Of a stretch of DNA of 13,822 nt, positions 1 through 7,045 are shown piece by piece. The notes under the pieces were generated by a model. The model did not search any database, was not told the origin of the DNA, and worked only from the letters and a program-made list of their open reading frames with translations. Every line of letters starts with the position of its first letter. Position 1 is the stretch's first letter. The stretch is from Chrysochromulina parva (taxonomy: Eukaryota; Haptophyta; Prymnesiales; Chrysochromulinaceae): NCBI GenBank assembly GCA_002887195.1, contig PJAB01001538.1:1-13822 (forward strand), read 5' to 3'. The translations under genes and the position numbers were made by a program.

Positions 1-13
1 GGGCGGGGGCGGG

Positions 14-64
<51 letters not shown>

Positions 65-66
65 GG
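1..66. repeat. CGG/GGC trinucleotide repeat
   Basis: Nearly pure GGC/CGG triplets run from the window edge, with a few GGGGGC variants at the start and one GTG interruption near position 51. In the forward frame starting at base 3 it reads as poly-alanine/glycine and stays open into the reading frame that follows. It may therefore encode a homopolymeric tract rather than be plain noncoding microsatellite. Confidence 0.9.
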
Positions 67-494
67 TGCCCATGCCGTCATTACGGTGGACGCTCGGCTG
101 TACCCACGGTTCTGCGGTGGAGGGCTGGCCGCTGCTACGTGCACTCGCCGCCGACGCAGGACGTTTTGCCATTGCAGAACGTGCCATCGCAGGCGGGCGG
201 GCGGTGCTTGGGGGCCGCGGAAGGACCACATCGCCCATGGCGTCGAAGCGGACGGCCACCGCGACGTCCGCCACGTCGAAGCGGACGGCTACCGCAACGT
301 CCGCCGCCACGTCGAAGCGGACGGCCACCGCATCGTTTGCCACATCGAAGCGGACGGCCACCGCGACGTCCGCCGCCACGTCGAAGCGGACGGCCACCGC
401 GTCGTCCGCCACGTCGAAGCGGACGGCCACCGCGACGTCCGCCGCCACGTCGAGCCCGGCCGCCGCTCGTACCAACCCCGTCTTCATACAATAG
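3..494 (+). CDS. Putative Ala-rich protein with SKRTATA repeats, 5' partial
   Basis: This frame is open from the left edge to a stop at 492-494, so any real gene would start outside the window. An internal ATG at 237 in a good context (CCCATGG) would give an 86-codon frame instead. The N-terminal part is poly-Ala followed by an unrecognised stretch; the C-terminal part is six basic SKRTATA(T/S)xA units of 11 or 12 residues. No known domain is visible. All three forward frames and one reverse frame are open here because the repeat unit is a multiple of three and GC-rich, so openness proves little. The better argument is that most base differences between repeat units are silent or conservative (T to S) in this frame and mostly amino-acid-changing in the other two forward frames. 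The alternative is a noncoding minisatellite. Confidence 0.3.
242..448. repeat. Higher-order minisatellite, 3 x 69 bp (alternating 33/36 bp)
   Basis: Six units begin with GTCGAAGCGGACGG (one ATCGAAG variant) at 242, 275, 311, 344, 380 and 413. Their lengths alternate 33, 36, 33, 36, 33, 36, the longer form carrying one extra GCC triplet. The array is thus three 69-bp higher-order units: 242-310, 311-379 and 380-448. A partial seventh unit starts at 449. The alternation shows that the 69-bp pair, not the single unit, was amplified. Confidence 0.92.
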
Positions 495-674
495 TACACT
501 GATGATGTCGTTCATTCGTGTTCACGCGTTTACCATGAAGTTGTTCCGGGCGCGTCAACCCGATCCCGACCAGCTAGTTGTCCTCTTGTCGTCGACTAAA
601 ATGGGAACGTTTATGTATAGACTTGACTTGACTTGAACGCGATTTTCAATCCCGTGCCCTGCGATTTTGAATTC
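495..674. other. Intergenic segment with short TTGAC array
   Basis: No supported gene lies here. Three ACTTG/TTGAC pentamers sit at 621-635, the same motif as the larger array near 6879. No TATA-like box or clear splice site was recognised. Confidence 0.5.
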
Positions 675-1478
675 ATGAAGTCTTCGTCGCCACCTCGCTC
701 TCCAGCGCTGCCGAGCTCCTCGGTATACGTGCCGCTCGGAGTGCTGCCGCTGCCGATAGCATTTGCGGACGCAGCATTAGCCCTTGCCGCTGAAGAGGTA
801 CTGCCTTCACCAGCAGCTGTCGCGAGGCCACTCAACGCAGATTCGCCGGGCCCAGTCATCAAAGCAAGTCACGATGTCATCGATCTGCTTTCGAGCCCGT
901 GGTCTCACAATGAAAGCCATGCGCCATTAGCCGTGACGCGCTCGCGCCGCATTTTGTCCGCTGCGGGACCCGCGAAGCTGCTGCCGCCGCCGCTCGCTGC
1001 GAGGAAGAAGGCGATTGCGGCGGCGATCGTGGAGGTCCTCGCCGCACCGCCGCCCCTGCCGCCGCCACTCGCTGCGAGAAAGAAGGCGGACGCGGCCGCC
1101 GCCGCTGCTGCCGCAGCCGTCGCGACCGCAGTCGCTCTCTTCGATGAGTCTGCCGCCGCCGGTGAGGCAGCCGAGGCGGCAGTGGCAGCGGACGGCACGC
1201 CGACTGAGCGTCAAGTAGGACGGACGCTGCGAGCACACCACACGGACGCGCCCAGCTGCCCATGGGTGGGCCCGAGGAGCACTCGCTCAACACGGCGCGC
1301 ATTGCAGCCTCGTACTGGCAATGAGGCACAGCAAATGGCGGCGGGCAGAGTGGTGCCCAACGCGGCAGCCACTGGACGTGCCGCAGCCCTCGCCACGGAT
1401 GGCGGCATGGCTTTGAAGGGCGAGGCGCGAAGCTATGCTGCCATCGAGCGGAGGCGTGGGGTGCTCTCGCATAAGTGA
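675..1478 (+). CDS. Putative Ala/Pro-rich low-complexity protein
   Basis: This frame of about 267 codons starts at the first ATG of a longer open stretch (open from about 633). It has no recognisable domain. A Ser/Pro-rich N-terminus leads into Ala-rich sequence; a ten-residue segment, PPPLAARKKA, occurs twice (984-1013 and 1059-1088), the second copy followed by poly-Ala. The rest is Arg/Ala-rich. Within the duplicated segment the two base differences (CCG/CCA and AGG/AGA) are both silent in this frame, weak evidence that it is or was translated. A 218-codon frame on the opposite strand (877-1533) is Arg/Pro-rich and looks like a composition shadow. It could be a lineage-specific low-complexity gene, an exon of a larger gene, or noncoding. 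Confidence 0.3.
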   Translation: MKSSSPPRSPALPSSSVYVPLGVLPLPIAFADAALALAAEEVLPSPAAVARPLNADSPGPVIKASHDVIDLLSSPWSHNESHAPLAVTRSRRILSAAGPAKLLPPPLAARKKAIAAAIVEVLAAPPPLPPPLAARKKADAAAAAAAAAVATAVALFDESAAAGEAAEAAVAADGTPTERQVGRTLRAHHTDAPSCPWVGPRSTRSTRRALQPRTGNEAQQMAAGRVVPNAAATGRAAALATDGGMALKGEARSYAAIERRRGVLSHK

Positions 1479-1966
1479 ATCTGGGGACACGCGACAGCCG
1501 ACACCCCACACCCGCGAGAGCGGTCAGGCACAAAATGAGTACACAGTTACAAAGACGTCATAGCTCATATTGGCTGAAAAACAATTCGTGTTGGAGTACC
1601 GTAGTGCGTAGAAAGAAGAACCGCGTGTACCCAAGTCCTGAGGCCGTGTCCCGAGCTCCTGACTCCCGTGAGCGGCTGCGCAAAAGTACAGTCTGCAGAG
1701 CGACACTGAGCGACCGGCTCACACGTGGGCTCGTGGGACGTGGCCTGCTCGAGGTCGTGCGGTCCGCCGGCAGACGCCGCACCGGCGGGCATACGGACCA
1801 TCGCGCAATACGCACATTCGCGAGGGCGTCAGGGTCGCGCGCTTGTACGCGCACGCAGGCCACGCACCTTTAACCTCACACCTGGGACCTGAGTCCGAGC
1901 GCCCATCGCTGGCAATGACTTTCGTTTGACTAAGCGCCTTCCGTGCTAAAGGCCCTACAGTACAGC
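1479..1966. other. Intergenic region, no supported gene
   Basis: Open frames of 60-130 codons occur on both strands, but their translations are Arg/Thr-rich without domains and they look like GC-driven shadows. The right part lies just downstream of the kinase gene stop (1967) and should hold its 3' UTR. No tRNA, conserved motif or long repeat was seen. Confidence 0.5.
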
Positions 1967-4672
1967 CTACACAAAGCTCTCCGCCATGTACGCGGCGACG
2001 GCGGTCGCAAGCCCCGGGTTGCTGAGCTTGGGTACCAGCACCTCGCAGAACCGCTTAAAGTCGATGCGTCCGTCCGCGTCGGGGCGCGCCGAGCGGATGA
2101 TGGCTCGCGCCGTCTCGGCGCGCTGCGGACTGTCGGCCAGCAGCGCCTCGAGGTCGGCCACCGTGATCGCTCCGTCGCCGTCGGCATCCAGCACGCGGAA
2201 GGCGGCGCGGCATAGGCGAGGCTCGCAGTACAAGCGTGGCTCCATCGTGGCGGCTACAAACTCGATGAGGTTGATGGCGCCCTGCCCTTTGCCCATGTCG
2301 ACGCAACGGCAGATGAGCTCGAGATCGGTGGGAGGTTCGACCCCGCGCTCCCGCAGCGCTTCAGCAAGGTCTGCCGCGGTGAGCACCCCCAACCCTGCAC
2401 GGTCCGCGAGACGAAATGCGAGGATGTGCCGGCGGATGGAGGCGTTGTCTTGTTGTCCCACAAGAGAGGCCTCGATGAGCACAGCGAGCCGTCGCAGCGC
2501 AGGAGCATGCGCGAACCGGCGCATCTTTCGAATGAGCTCGTCATCAAGCGCTGCCGCGGGCGGCTCCGAGGGCGAGCCGTCGGCGGCGGCGGTGCGGGAG
2601 GCGCCCCGTAGCCTCAGCTTCGGCAATTCGAAAGCACTCGATTCGGAAGTCACTTCGAGGGCCGCGCTCCGCCGGTCGGGTGCGGGGTGCGGCATCAGCA
2701 GGTCCTCATACCTGATGAGTTATGCGATCAGGGTCACTCCGTGGGAATCAGGCACAATCCGTGCCAATCAGTCATCAGTGGCAAGCAGGGGCAAGCAGGG
2801 GCAAGCACGGGTAGTGAGAAGCACGGTACGTGTGCGGACGGTCAGCGAGGAAGCGATGGCGGAGCGCCTGCAAGCTGGTGATGCGACTCGCTGGATCCTG
2901 CGTGAGCATAGCCTCGAGCAGATCGCATGCGTCCTGCGGGGCGCGCTGACGGGCTTTCGCCAGGCGCGCTTGGATGAAAGACTCGGAGCGCACTTTGGCC
3001 GCGGCTGCATCGACGATGTCGATCGAGGAGCCTCCGAAACCGCCTTGAACCACCCGCACGAACTCAGCAGACGACGATCTCTCACGATCGAGATTGAGGA
3101 ATGGCTCGCCCACCTGCCCTCGGTGTCAGGAGAGTGTCAGGCGAGTGTCAAGCAGGCGAGCAGGTGCCCATCAGTGGCAATGATCAGCAGATGGTCAAAA
3201 GGGGCCAATCAAGCGCACTCAAGAACACTCAGTGCAATTCGTCGCAATCCGCCGCAATCCATCGCAATCCACCGCAATCAAACGCACTCAAGACCACTCA
3301 GTGCAATTCGTCGCTTCTCGTCGCAATCCGCCGCAATCAGTCGCAATCCGCCGCAATCACCAGCAGCTGGTAAAAGATGGCGCCGCACGACCACACGTCC
3401 GCTGCCTGCCCGTAGCGGGAGCGGGTGCGCGAACCGTCCGAAGCACGGCTCGGGAATGTCTCCGGAGCCGAGAATTCAAGCGTTCCCGCCATGTGCGCAT
3501 ACTCAGTCGGCACGTGGCTCCAAGTGGTGTTCAGAGAGAGCCCAAAGTCGATCAGCTTGAGGGCGGCGGACGGCTCACGTGATGCAAGCACGAAGTTCTC
3601 GGGCTTGAGATCGCGGTGGGTCAGCCCGTGCGCATGGCAGCAGAGCACACCACGAAGCATTTGACGAAGCAGCAGCGCGCACTCATTCGCACTCAATTTG
3701 CCTGCCCGCGTCTTGAGCAGGCTCTCGAGCGTGCCGCCCGAGCAGTACCTGCCCTCGGAAGTCCATCAAGGGTGTCATCAGAGGCCATCAGCGGCAATCA
3801 GCGCCGCCCGAGCAGTACCTGCCCTCGGAAGTCCATCAGACGCACTCAGACGCACTCAGACGCACTCAGATGCAATCACGTACTCCTCAACCAAATAGAG
3901 AGCACTCAGACGCACTCAGACGCACTCAGACGCACTCAGACGCAATCACGTACTCTTCGACCAAATAGAGAGCGTCCGCGTCGCGATAGTATTCGACGAG
4001 GCGGACGATGTTTGGGTGGGTAAGCTCCATGAGGGCCTGCACCTCGGTGAGCATGCGCTCCATCTCCACCTCGCGATCGACCCCCTCCTCGCCCTCCTCG
4101 CCCATCGAAGCGGACGTGCGCACCGTCTTCACGGCGCGCGGGAAGCCCGTCACGCGGTCGACGGCGTACGAGACGGTTGCAAAGGCACCCGAGCCGAGCG
4201 CGCCGCGCAGCTCGTAGTTCTCGCGCAGCTCGACACCCGTTCCGCGGCAACGCACCAGGTTGCGATTATGCACGCTCTCGCTCGCGCGCCATCGGAGCAG
4301 CGTGCTCTGCTCGATTCGCTCCTCGCCCTCGTCGCTGTGAACGCCCTTCTCGTAGAAGCCGGCCACCTCGCGAGACGAGATGCTGTAGTTGCGCGACCGA
4401 TTGTCGAGTAGCGCGACCGTCCGTTCGTTGGCCGGGTCGTCTACGGGCTCCTCGTTGGTGAAGACGGAGGCGGCGACCGCAGCGTATGAGCCCACCAATA
4501 TCAACACCCGGGCGATGGGCATGGCAGAAGAGCCTGGAGTGCTGCCTGGAGTTTCCGGAGTGACACCTGGAGAGCCTGGAATGCCGCCAGTGCTTCGCGT
4601 CCAACCAGCTCGCGCGCGCGCAATCGTCGGCGATCCAGTGACGGCGCGGCCGTATCGCATGCCGCGCATCAT
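1967..4672 (-). CDS. CDPK-like Ser/Thr protein kinase with EF-hands, four exons
   Basis: This is a calcium-dependent protein kinase of the plant/alga/protist type: a Ser/Thr kinase domain, a junction (autoinhibitory) segment and a C-terminal EF-hand region that couples Ca2+ to kinase activity. Exons on the minus strand are 4672-3954, 3748-3361, 3113-2830 and 2711-1967. They sum to 2136 nt, exactly 712 codons with stop, and each junction restores expected kinase sequence (LVEEY|CSGG, YQLL|VGEPF, HTY|EDLL). Visible features: hydrophobic segment about residues 53-71 (signal anchor or signal peptide); Gly-rich loop GSGAF near 160; VAIK-type Lys in RAVK near 182; alpha-C Glu near 210; HRDLKPEN with catalytic Asp near 286; IDFG near 307; SAPE; junction segment about 520-555; four EF-hand positions between 567 and 684. 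Only the third loop (DADGDGAITVAD) is canonical. The start is uncertain: the first in-frame ATG is 4672, but 4522 would put the hydrophobic segment right at the N-terminus as a signal peptide (661 aa). Confidence 0.88.
2712..2829 (-). other. Intron 3 of the kinase gene (118 nt)
   Basis: The donor is CACAC|GTACCGTGC and the acceptor CTCATCAG|GTATGAGG. The splice is phase 2 and gives H-T-Y-E-D-L-L, joining the end of the kinase domain to the junction/EF-hand exon. GTA occurs at both junctions. It contains short CCCTGCTTG tandem copies and TGATTG motifs similar to those in the other introns. Confidence 0.82.
3114..3360 (-). other. Intron 2 of the kinase gene (247 nt)
   Basis: The donor is CTGCTG|GTGATTGCG and the acceptor CACCGAGGGCAG|GTGGGC, with GTG at both junctions. 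The splice is phase 0 and gives Y-Q-L-L-V-G-E-P-F, as expected before subdomain X of the kinase. The interior is dominated by GATTGCGNNN repeats with roughly 10-bp spacing. Its 3' end, CCGAGGGCAG, is identical to that of intron 1. Confidence 0.88.
3208..3314. repeat. 69-bp-offset duplication inside intron 2
   Basis: A 38-bp segment beginning ATCAAGCGCACTCAAG at 3208-3245 recurs at 3277-3314 with very few mismatches. It is embedded in CAATCCGCCG-type repeats of about 10 bp. The offset (69 bp) is close to the 70-bp offset in intron 1. Confidence 0.85.
3731..3973. repeat. Duplicated exon edges nested inside intron 1
   Basis: The acceptor-side segment 3731-3768 (end of intron plus about 18 nt of exon 2) recurs at 3801-3838. 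The donor-side segment 3954-3973 with the adjoining intron start recurs at 3884-3903. Both offsets are exactly 70 bp. Between the inner copies lies a 65-nt stretch that itself starts with GTACGTGATT and ends with GAGGGCAG, so a potential intron is nested within the intron. The inner donor-side copy differs from the exon by two bases, both silent third-position changes in LVEEY. Confidence 0.9.
3749..3953 (-). other. Intron 1 of the kinase gene (205 nt)
   Basis: The donor is GAAGA|GTACGTGATT and the acceptor CCGAGGGCAG|GTACTGC. Joining them gives E-E-Y-C-S-G-G, the expected kinase hinge. GTAC stands at both the intron start and the downstream exon start, as a target-site duplication would leave. 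The intron is mostly 10-bp GTCTGAGTGC repeats and contains an internal second copy of both exon edges (see the repeat at 3731-3973). Reading through the donor hits an in-frame stop after a few codons, so splicing is required. Confidence 0.88.
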
Positions 4673-5133
4673 CTTAAAGAGCTGTGGATGGAAGCCTCCA
4701 AGTCGTTCGCCCGGAGCAACCACCAAAACATGACATTGACGAAACAAGCCTCCGCGCCGTTACAGAAAGTGACGCGACTCCAGCCGACCTGTGAAAGGCA
4801 CGTGAAAGCGGAGTGCGAACTGCGACTCTCGTGCTTTTCAGGTATGTGTTAGAAGTCACACTGACACACATTCACATGCACACAAACATATTCACACCAT
4901 GGCGGGGCGGTTTAGAAGGGCGACATGCCCATGGTGAGCTTGAAGCTCATGGCGGGAGCGGCGAGGAGTATGGTAGTTGCGTCCGCGAGAACGACGGCTG
5001 CCGAGATAGCCGCGCGATGGTGTGCAAGGAACTAGGACTGGGACTGCACCGTCCTTAGCCAGCAGACCTCGCGTTAAGGCATCGTGCCAGCCCTGCAGGC
5101 CCACATGAGCCAACCCCCTCGTCAGCACTCTCA
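4673..5133. other. Intergenic region between kinase and plastid-type protein
   Basis: This stretch should hold the kinase 5' UTR/promoter and the 3' UTR of the gene ending at 5134. A CA-rich stretch lies around 4858-4900. A minus-strand frame open from 5031 to the stop at 4912-4914 encodes a hydrophobic Ala-rich stretch ending MGMSPF; it has an ATG only near its end and could be a terminal exon, but no partner exon was found. No RNA gene was recognised. Confidence 0.45.
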
Positions 5134-6486
5134 TCATTGGCCAAACCGCGTATTCGAAGGCTTGTGAGAGTCCCACCACGCCGTGTGCTCGACTTGTGAA
5201 GGGATACTTTTCGATGTCTCCGAAGGCGGCGGCGGTGTGGAGGGCTTCGGCTTCGGCTTGGACTTCGGTGTGGTGGCGGCCGCCGTCGGCTTCGCTGTGG
5301 AAGCGGCTGACCCAACGCCCTTGGCGCCCACTGCCTTGGCAAAGGCGGCAGTCAGCGAGGAGGACTCCGTGGTTGCAGTGGACGGCGGTTGCGGCGTTGT
5401 GTCGGGCGCTTTCTTGGAGGTCGCTGGCGCCCAAAACTGGCTGCCCTCGGTGTCGCCGTCCCCTCGCCGACCCTCATTCGCACCAATCCTCACCGGCCCT
5501 TGCGTCGTCACCTGCTTGCCATTGATCTTCATTCGCACCGTACCGCCAGTTGAGATCGACGTCACAGGCGGCGCCTTGGGCGGCGTCGACGGCGGTGGCG
5601 GACGGGGCCGTGGCGCAGGCGACGGCTTCGGCTTCGGCTTGGGCGCCGGCTTTGACGCAGAGGCCCAGAACGAGGCGTCATCACCACCGATGGAGACGCC
5701 AGCATTATGGTCTTCTTCAGGCGCTTGCTCCGCCTCCCAGTCCGCCTCAGCCTGCATCTGCGCCTGCATCTGCGCCTCCAGCTGAGCCTGCATCTGCGCC
5801 TCCATCTGCGCCTGCACCTGCGCCTCCGCCTCGGCCTCGGCCTGCGCTGCGCCCTCCGCCTCGGCCAGTACTGAGGCCTCCGCCATCGCCGACAACGCCT
5901 CTGTCTCCCCATGCGATACACCCGCCCGTTCCATAGCCAGTCTCGCACGCTGCACCGCTTCTTCTGCCCTGCCGATCTCCATTGCAGCCTCCGCCTTTGC
6001 CCTCGCCAGCTCTATGGCCGCCTCGGCTGCCACACGCTCCGCCGCCGCAACCTTGGCTTCCGCTGCCGCCCTGGACTCTAGCGCAGCTTCGGCTTCGAGC
6101 TGCGCGGTCGCTGCCTCGTCGATCGCCAATGCAAGCGCAGCTTCCTCATCTTTCGAAGCGGGCGCATCGCGATGGTACATCATCGCGAGGACGTCCTCAT
6201 CGAAGTCCGGGTCGAATGCAGCTTCCTCGCCATCCTCCTCTGCTTCTCCTTGATCCACTACCATTTGTTCTAGCATCAATGCATAGGCGTTGGCGTCTTT
6301 AGCTGGAGCCGTAGCTGAGGTCGAAATCCTGACCGTTCTGTCCTTGTCCTCCTCGGGTACCACTTTGATCCACATGAGTGGTGGCGCGACAAATCGACTC
6401 ACAGGACATGAGCCGAAGCCTTGCGCAGTGAACGCGGCCGCGCTCTGCAGCACCGCGAGCAGCGCGAGCAGTTGGGCGAGGCTCAT
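5134..6486 (-). CDS. Predicted plastid-targeted, coiled-coil and disordered protein
   Basis: An intronless frame of 450 aa starts at an ATG followed by a clear signal peptide (about residues 1-18, hydrophobic, Leu/Ala-rich). Phe-19 sits at the predicted cleavage site (AAA^FTAQ), the hallmark of import into complex plastids of red origin. After an unrecognised N-terminal region comes an acidic segment (about 76-116), then a long Ala/Glu-rich predicted coiled coil (about 112-250) that includes EAQMQAQ-type heptad-like repeats. The C-terminal 190 residues are Pro/Lys/Thr-rich and look disordered, interrupted by a short ordered-looking block containing VRMKINGKQV (about 317-326). Aromatic motifs recur in the tail: SFWA near 272, QFWAP near 350 and AWWD near 436, with Lys-rich spacers. 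I do not recognise a named family. A stromal or thylakoid structural or linker role is inference only. Confidence 0.75.
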   Translation of the reverse strand: MSLAQLLALLAVLQSAAAFTAQGFGSCPVSRFVAPPLMWIKVVPEEDKDRTVRISTSATAPAKDANAYALMLEQMVVDQGEAEEDGEEAAFDPDFDEDVLAMMYHRDAPASKDEEAALALAIDEAATAQLEAEAALESRAAAEAKVAAAERVAAEAAIELARAKAEAAMEIGRAEEAVQRARLAMERAGVSHGETEALSAMAEASVLAEAEGAAQAEAEAEAQVQAQMEAQMQAQLEAQMQAQMQAEADWEAEQAPEEDHNAGVSIGGDDASFWASASKPAPKPKPKPSPAPRPRPPPPSTPPKAPPVTSISTGGTVRMKINGKQVTTQGPVRIGANEGRRGDGDTEGSQFWAPATSKKAPDTTPQPPSTATTESSSLTAAFAKAVGAKGVGSAASTAKPTAAATTPKSKPKPKPSTPPPPSETSKSIPSQVEHTAWWDSHKPSNTRFGQ

Positions 6487-6583
6487 CTTCTCCTTTCGGT
6501 GTGACGAAAGGTCATCTCGATACCATCTCGATCTCGAATTTTCGCCTTGATGTGAAAAAAAGGGGCTTCTGCTCGCGCCTCCG

Positions 6584-6593
6584 CATTTTTATC
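6584..6593 (-). promoter_or_regulatory. TATA-like box upstream of the plastid-type protein gene
   Basis: On the minus strand the sequence reads GATAAAAATG about 100 bp before the start codon at 6486. It is one of few A/T-rich stretches on this side of the intergenic region. Core promoters of such algae are poorly defined, so this is suggestive only. Confidence 0.3.
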
Positions 6594-6744
6594 TGATTGC
6601 ATTGATGCGCGTCAGGGCCCGATGTTGATTGTGGGCTCCACGCGTTCACGGATGCACTGTTTCTGTTTCAAACGCTTCAAGGCGGGGGGTTTCAGATTCT
6701 TCGTGAACACGCGCAGCGCAGTGTGTTTACTCATAATCTCAGGG

Positions 6745-6754
6745 CATAAATAAC
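6745..6754 (+). promoter_or_regulatory. TATA-like box for the rightward gene
   Basis: CATAAATAAC lies about 300 bp before the ATG at 7046 and about 35 bp before a consensus splice donor at 6781. If it is functional, the first exon would be very short and noncoding. Confidence 0.25.
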
Positions 6755-6781
6755 GTTCTGTACAGTTCGGTATCCTCCAGG

Positions 6782-6817
6782 TAAGTCAAGCCAAGTCACA
6801 TCATATAAAGTCAAGTC
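6782..6817. repeat. AAGTC-motif repeat, inverted relative to the 6879 array
   Basis: Imperfect copies of CAAGT/AAGTC occur in this stretch. They are the reverse complement of the ACTTG array 60 bp to the right, so the two could pair as a long imperfect hairpin. Confidence 0.6.
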
Positions 6818-6878
6818 ACTACATAAACAAAGACACCTAAACTAGAAGGTAGAAGCCATATCGAATGCTCTCGAGGCC

Positions 6879-6917
6879 ACTTGACTTGACTTGACTTGAC
6901 TTGACTTGACTTGACTT
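6879..6917. repeat. (ACTTG)n pentanucleotide microsatellite
   Basis: Nearly eight perfect tandem copies of ACTTG (equivalent to TTGAC). The same motif occurs as three copies at 621-635, so it is dispersed in this genome. Confidence 0.95.
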
Positions 6918-7045
6918 CATAATCAACATACAGCGTACAAGTCGAATTGACATGACTTATCCCCCCGCGCGGCAAACTTGAAGTTTCACGCTTGCGCTTT
7001 CCGGCGCGAGGCCGACGAGACCCTTTTGTGCAGGACCGTATTCGC

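Larger units (their letters stand above)
6781..7033 (+). other. Candidate 5' UTR intron of the glycosidase-like gene
   Basis: CCTCCAG|GTAAGTCAAG at 6781 is a full-consensus donor. CCCTTTTGTGCAG|GAC, ending at 7033, is a good acceptor with a pyrimidine run. They lie 253 nt apart and would remove the TTGAC arrays from the leader. The next ATG is at 7046, in the frame of the long ORF. No coding exon upstream was convincing; a 33-codon frame at 6652 (MHCFCFK...) stops before the donor. Confidence 0.35.

Noticed and set aside
877..1533. 218-codon minus-strand open frame
   Set aside because: It is Arg/Pro/His-rich without domains and lies antisense to an Ala-rich frame. It looks like a GC-driven shadow.
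1986..3560. 524-codon plus-strand frame across the kinase gene
   Set aside because: It is antisense to kinase exons and runs through introns. Its translation is Ser/Arg-rich shadow sequence, while the opposite strand has unambiguous kinase and EF-hand motifs.
3839..3947. 10-bp repeats considered as a CRISPR array
   Set aside because: They are continuous tandem decamers with no unique spacers, and they sit within a spliceosomal intron of a eukaryotic gene.
4550..4600. Possible intron between the first ATG and the hydrophobic segment of the kinase
   Set aside because: The TPG/SPG-coding repeats keep the frame open and no convincing donor/acceptor pair was found. Start ambiguity (4672 or 4522) is noted instead.
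4892..5434. 180-codon minus-strand frame overlapping the 3' end of the plastid-type gene
   Set aside because: It has no signal peptide, domain or sensible composition and overlaps the supported frame.
6652..6753. 33-codon frame MHCFCFK... as first coding exon of the glycosidase-like gene
   Set aside because: It stops at 6751-6753, before the consensus donor at 6781; internal donors are weak and no junction restores a clear protein.
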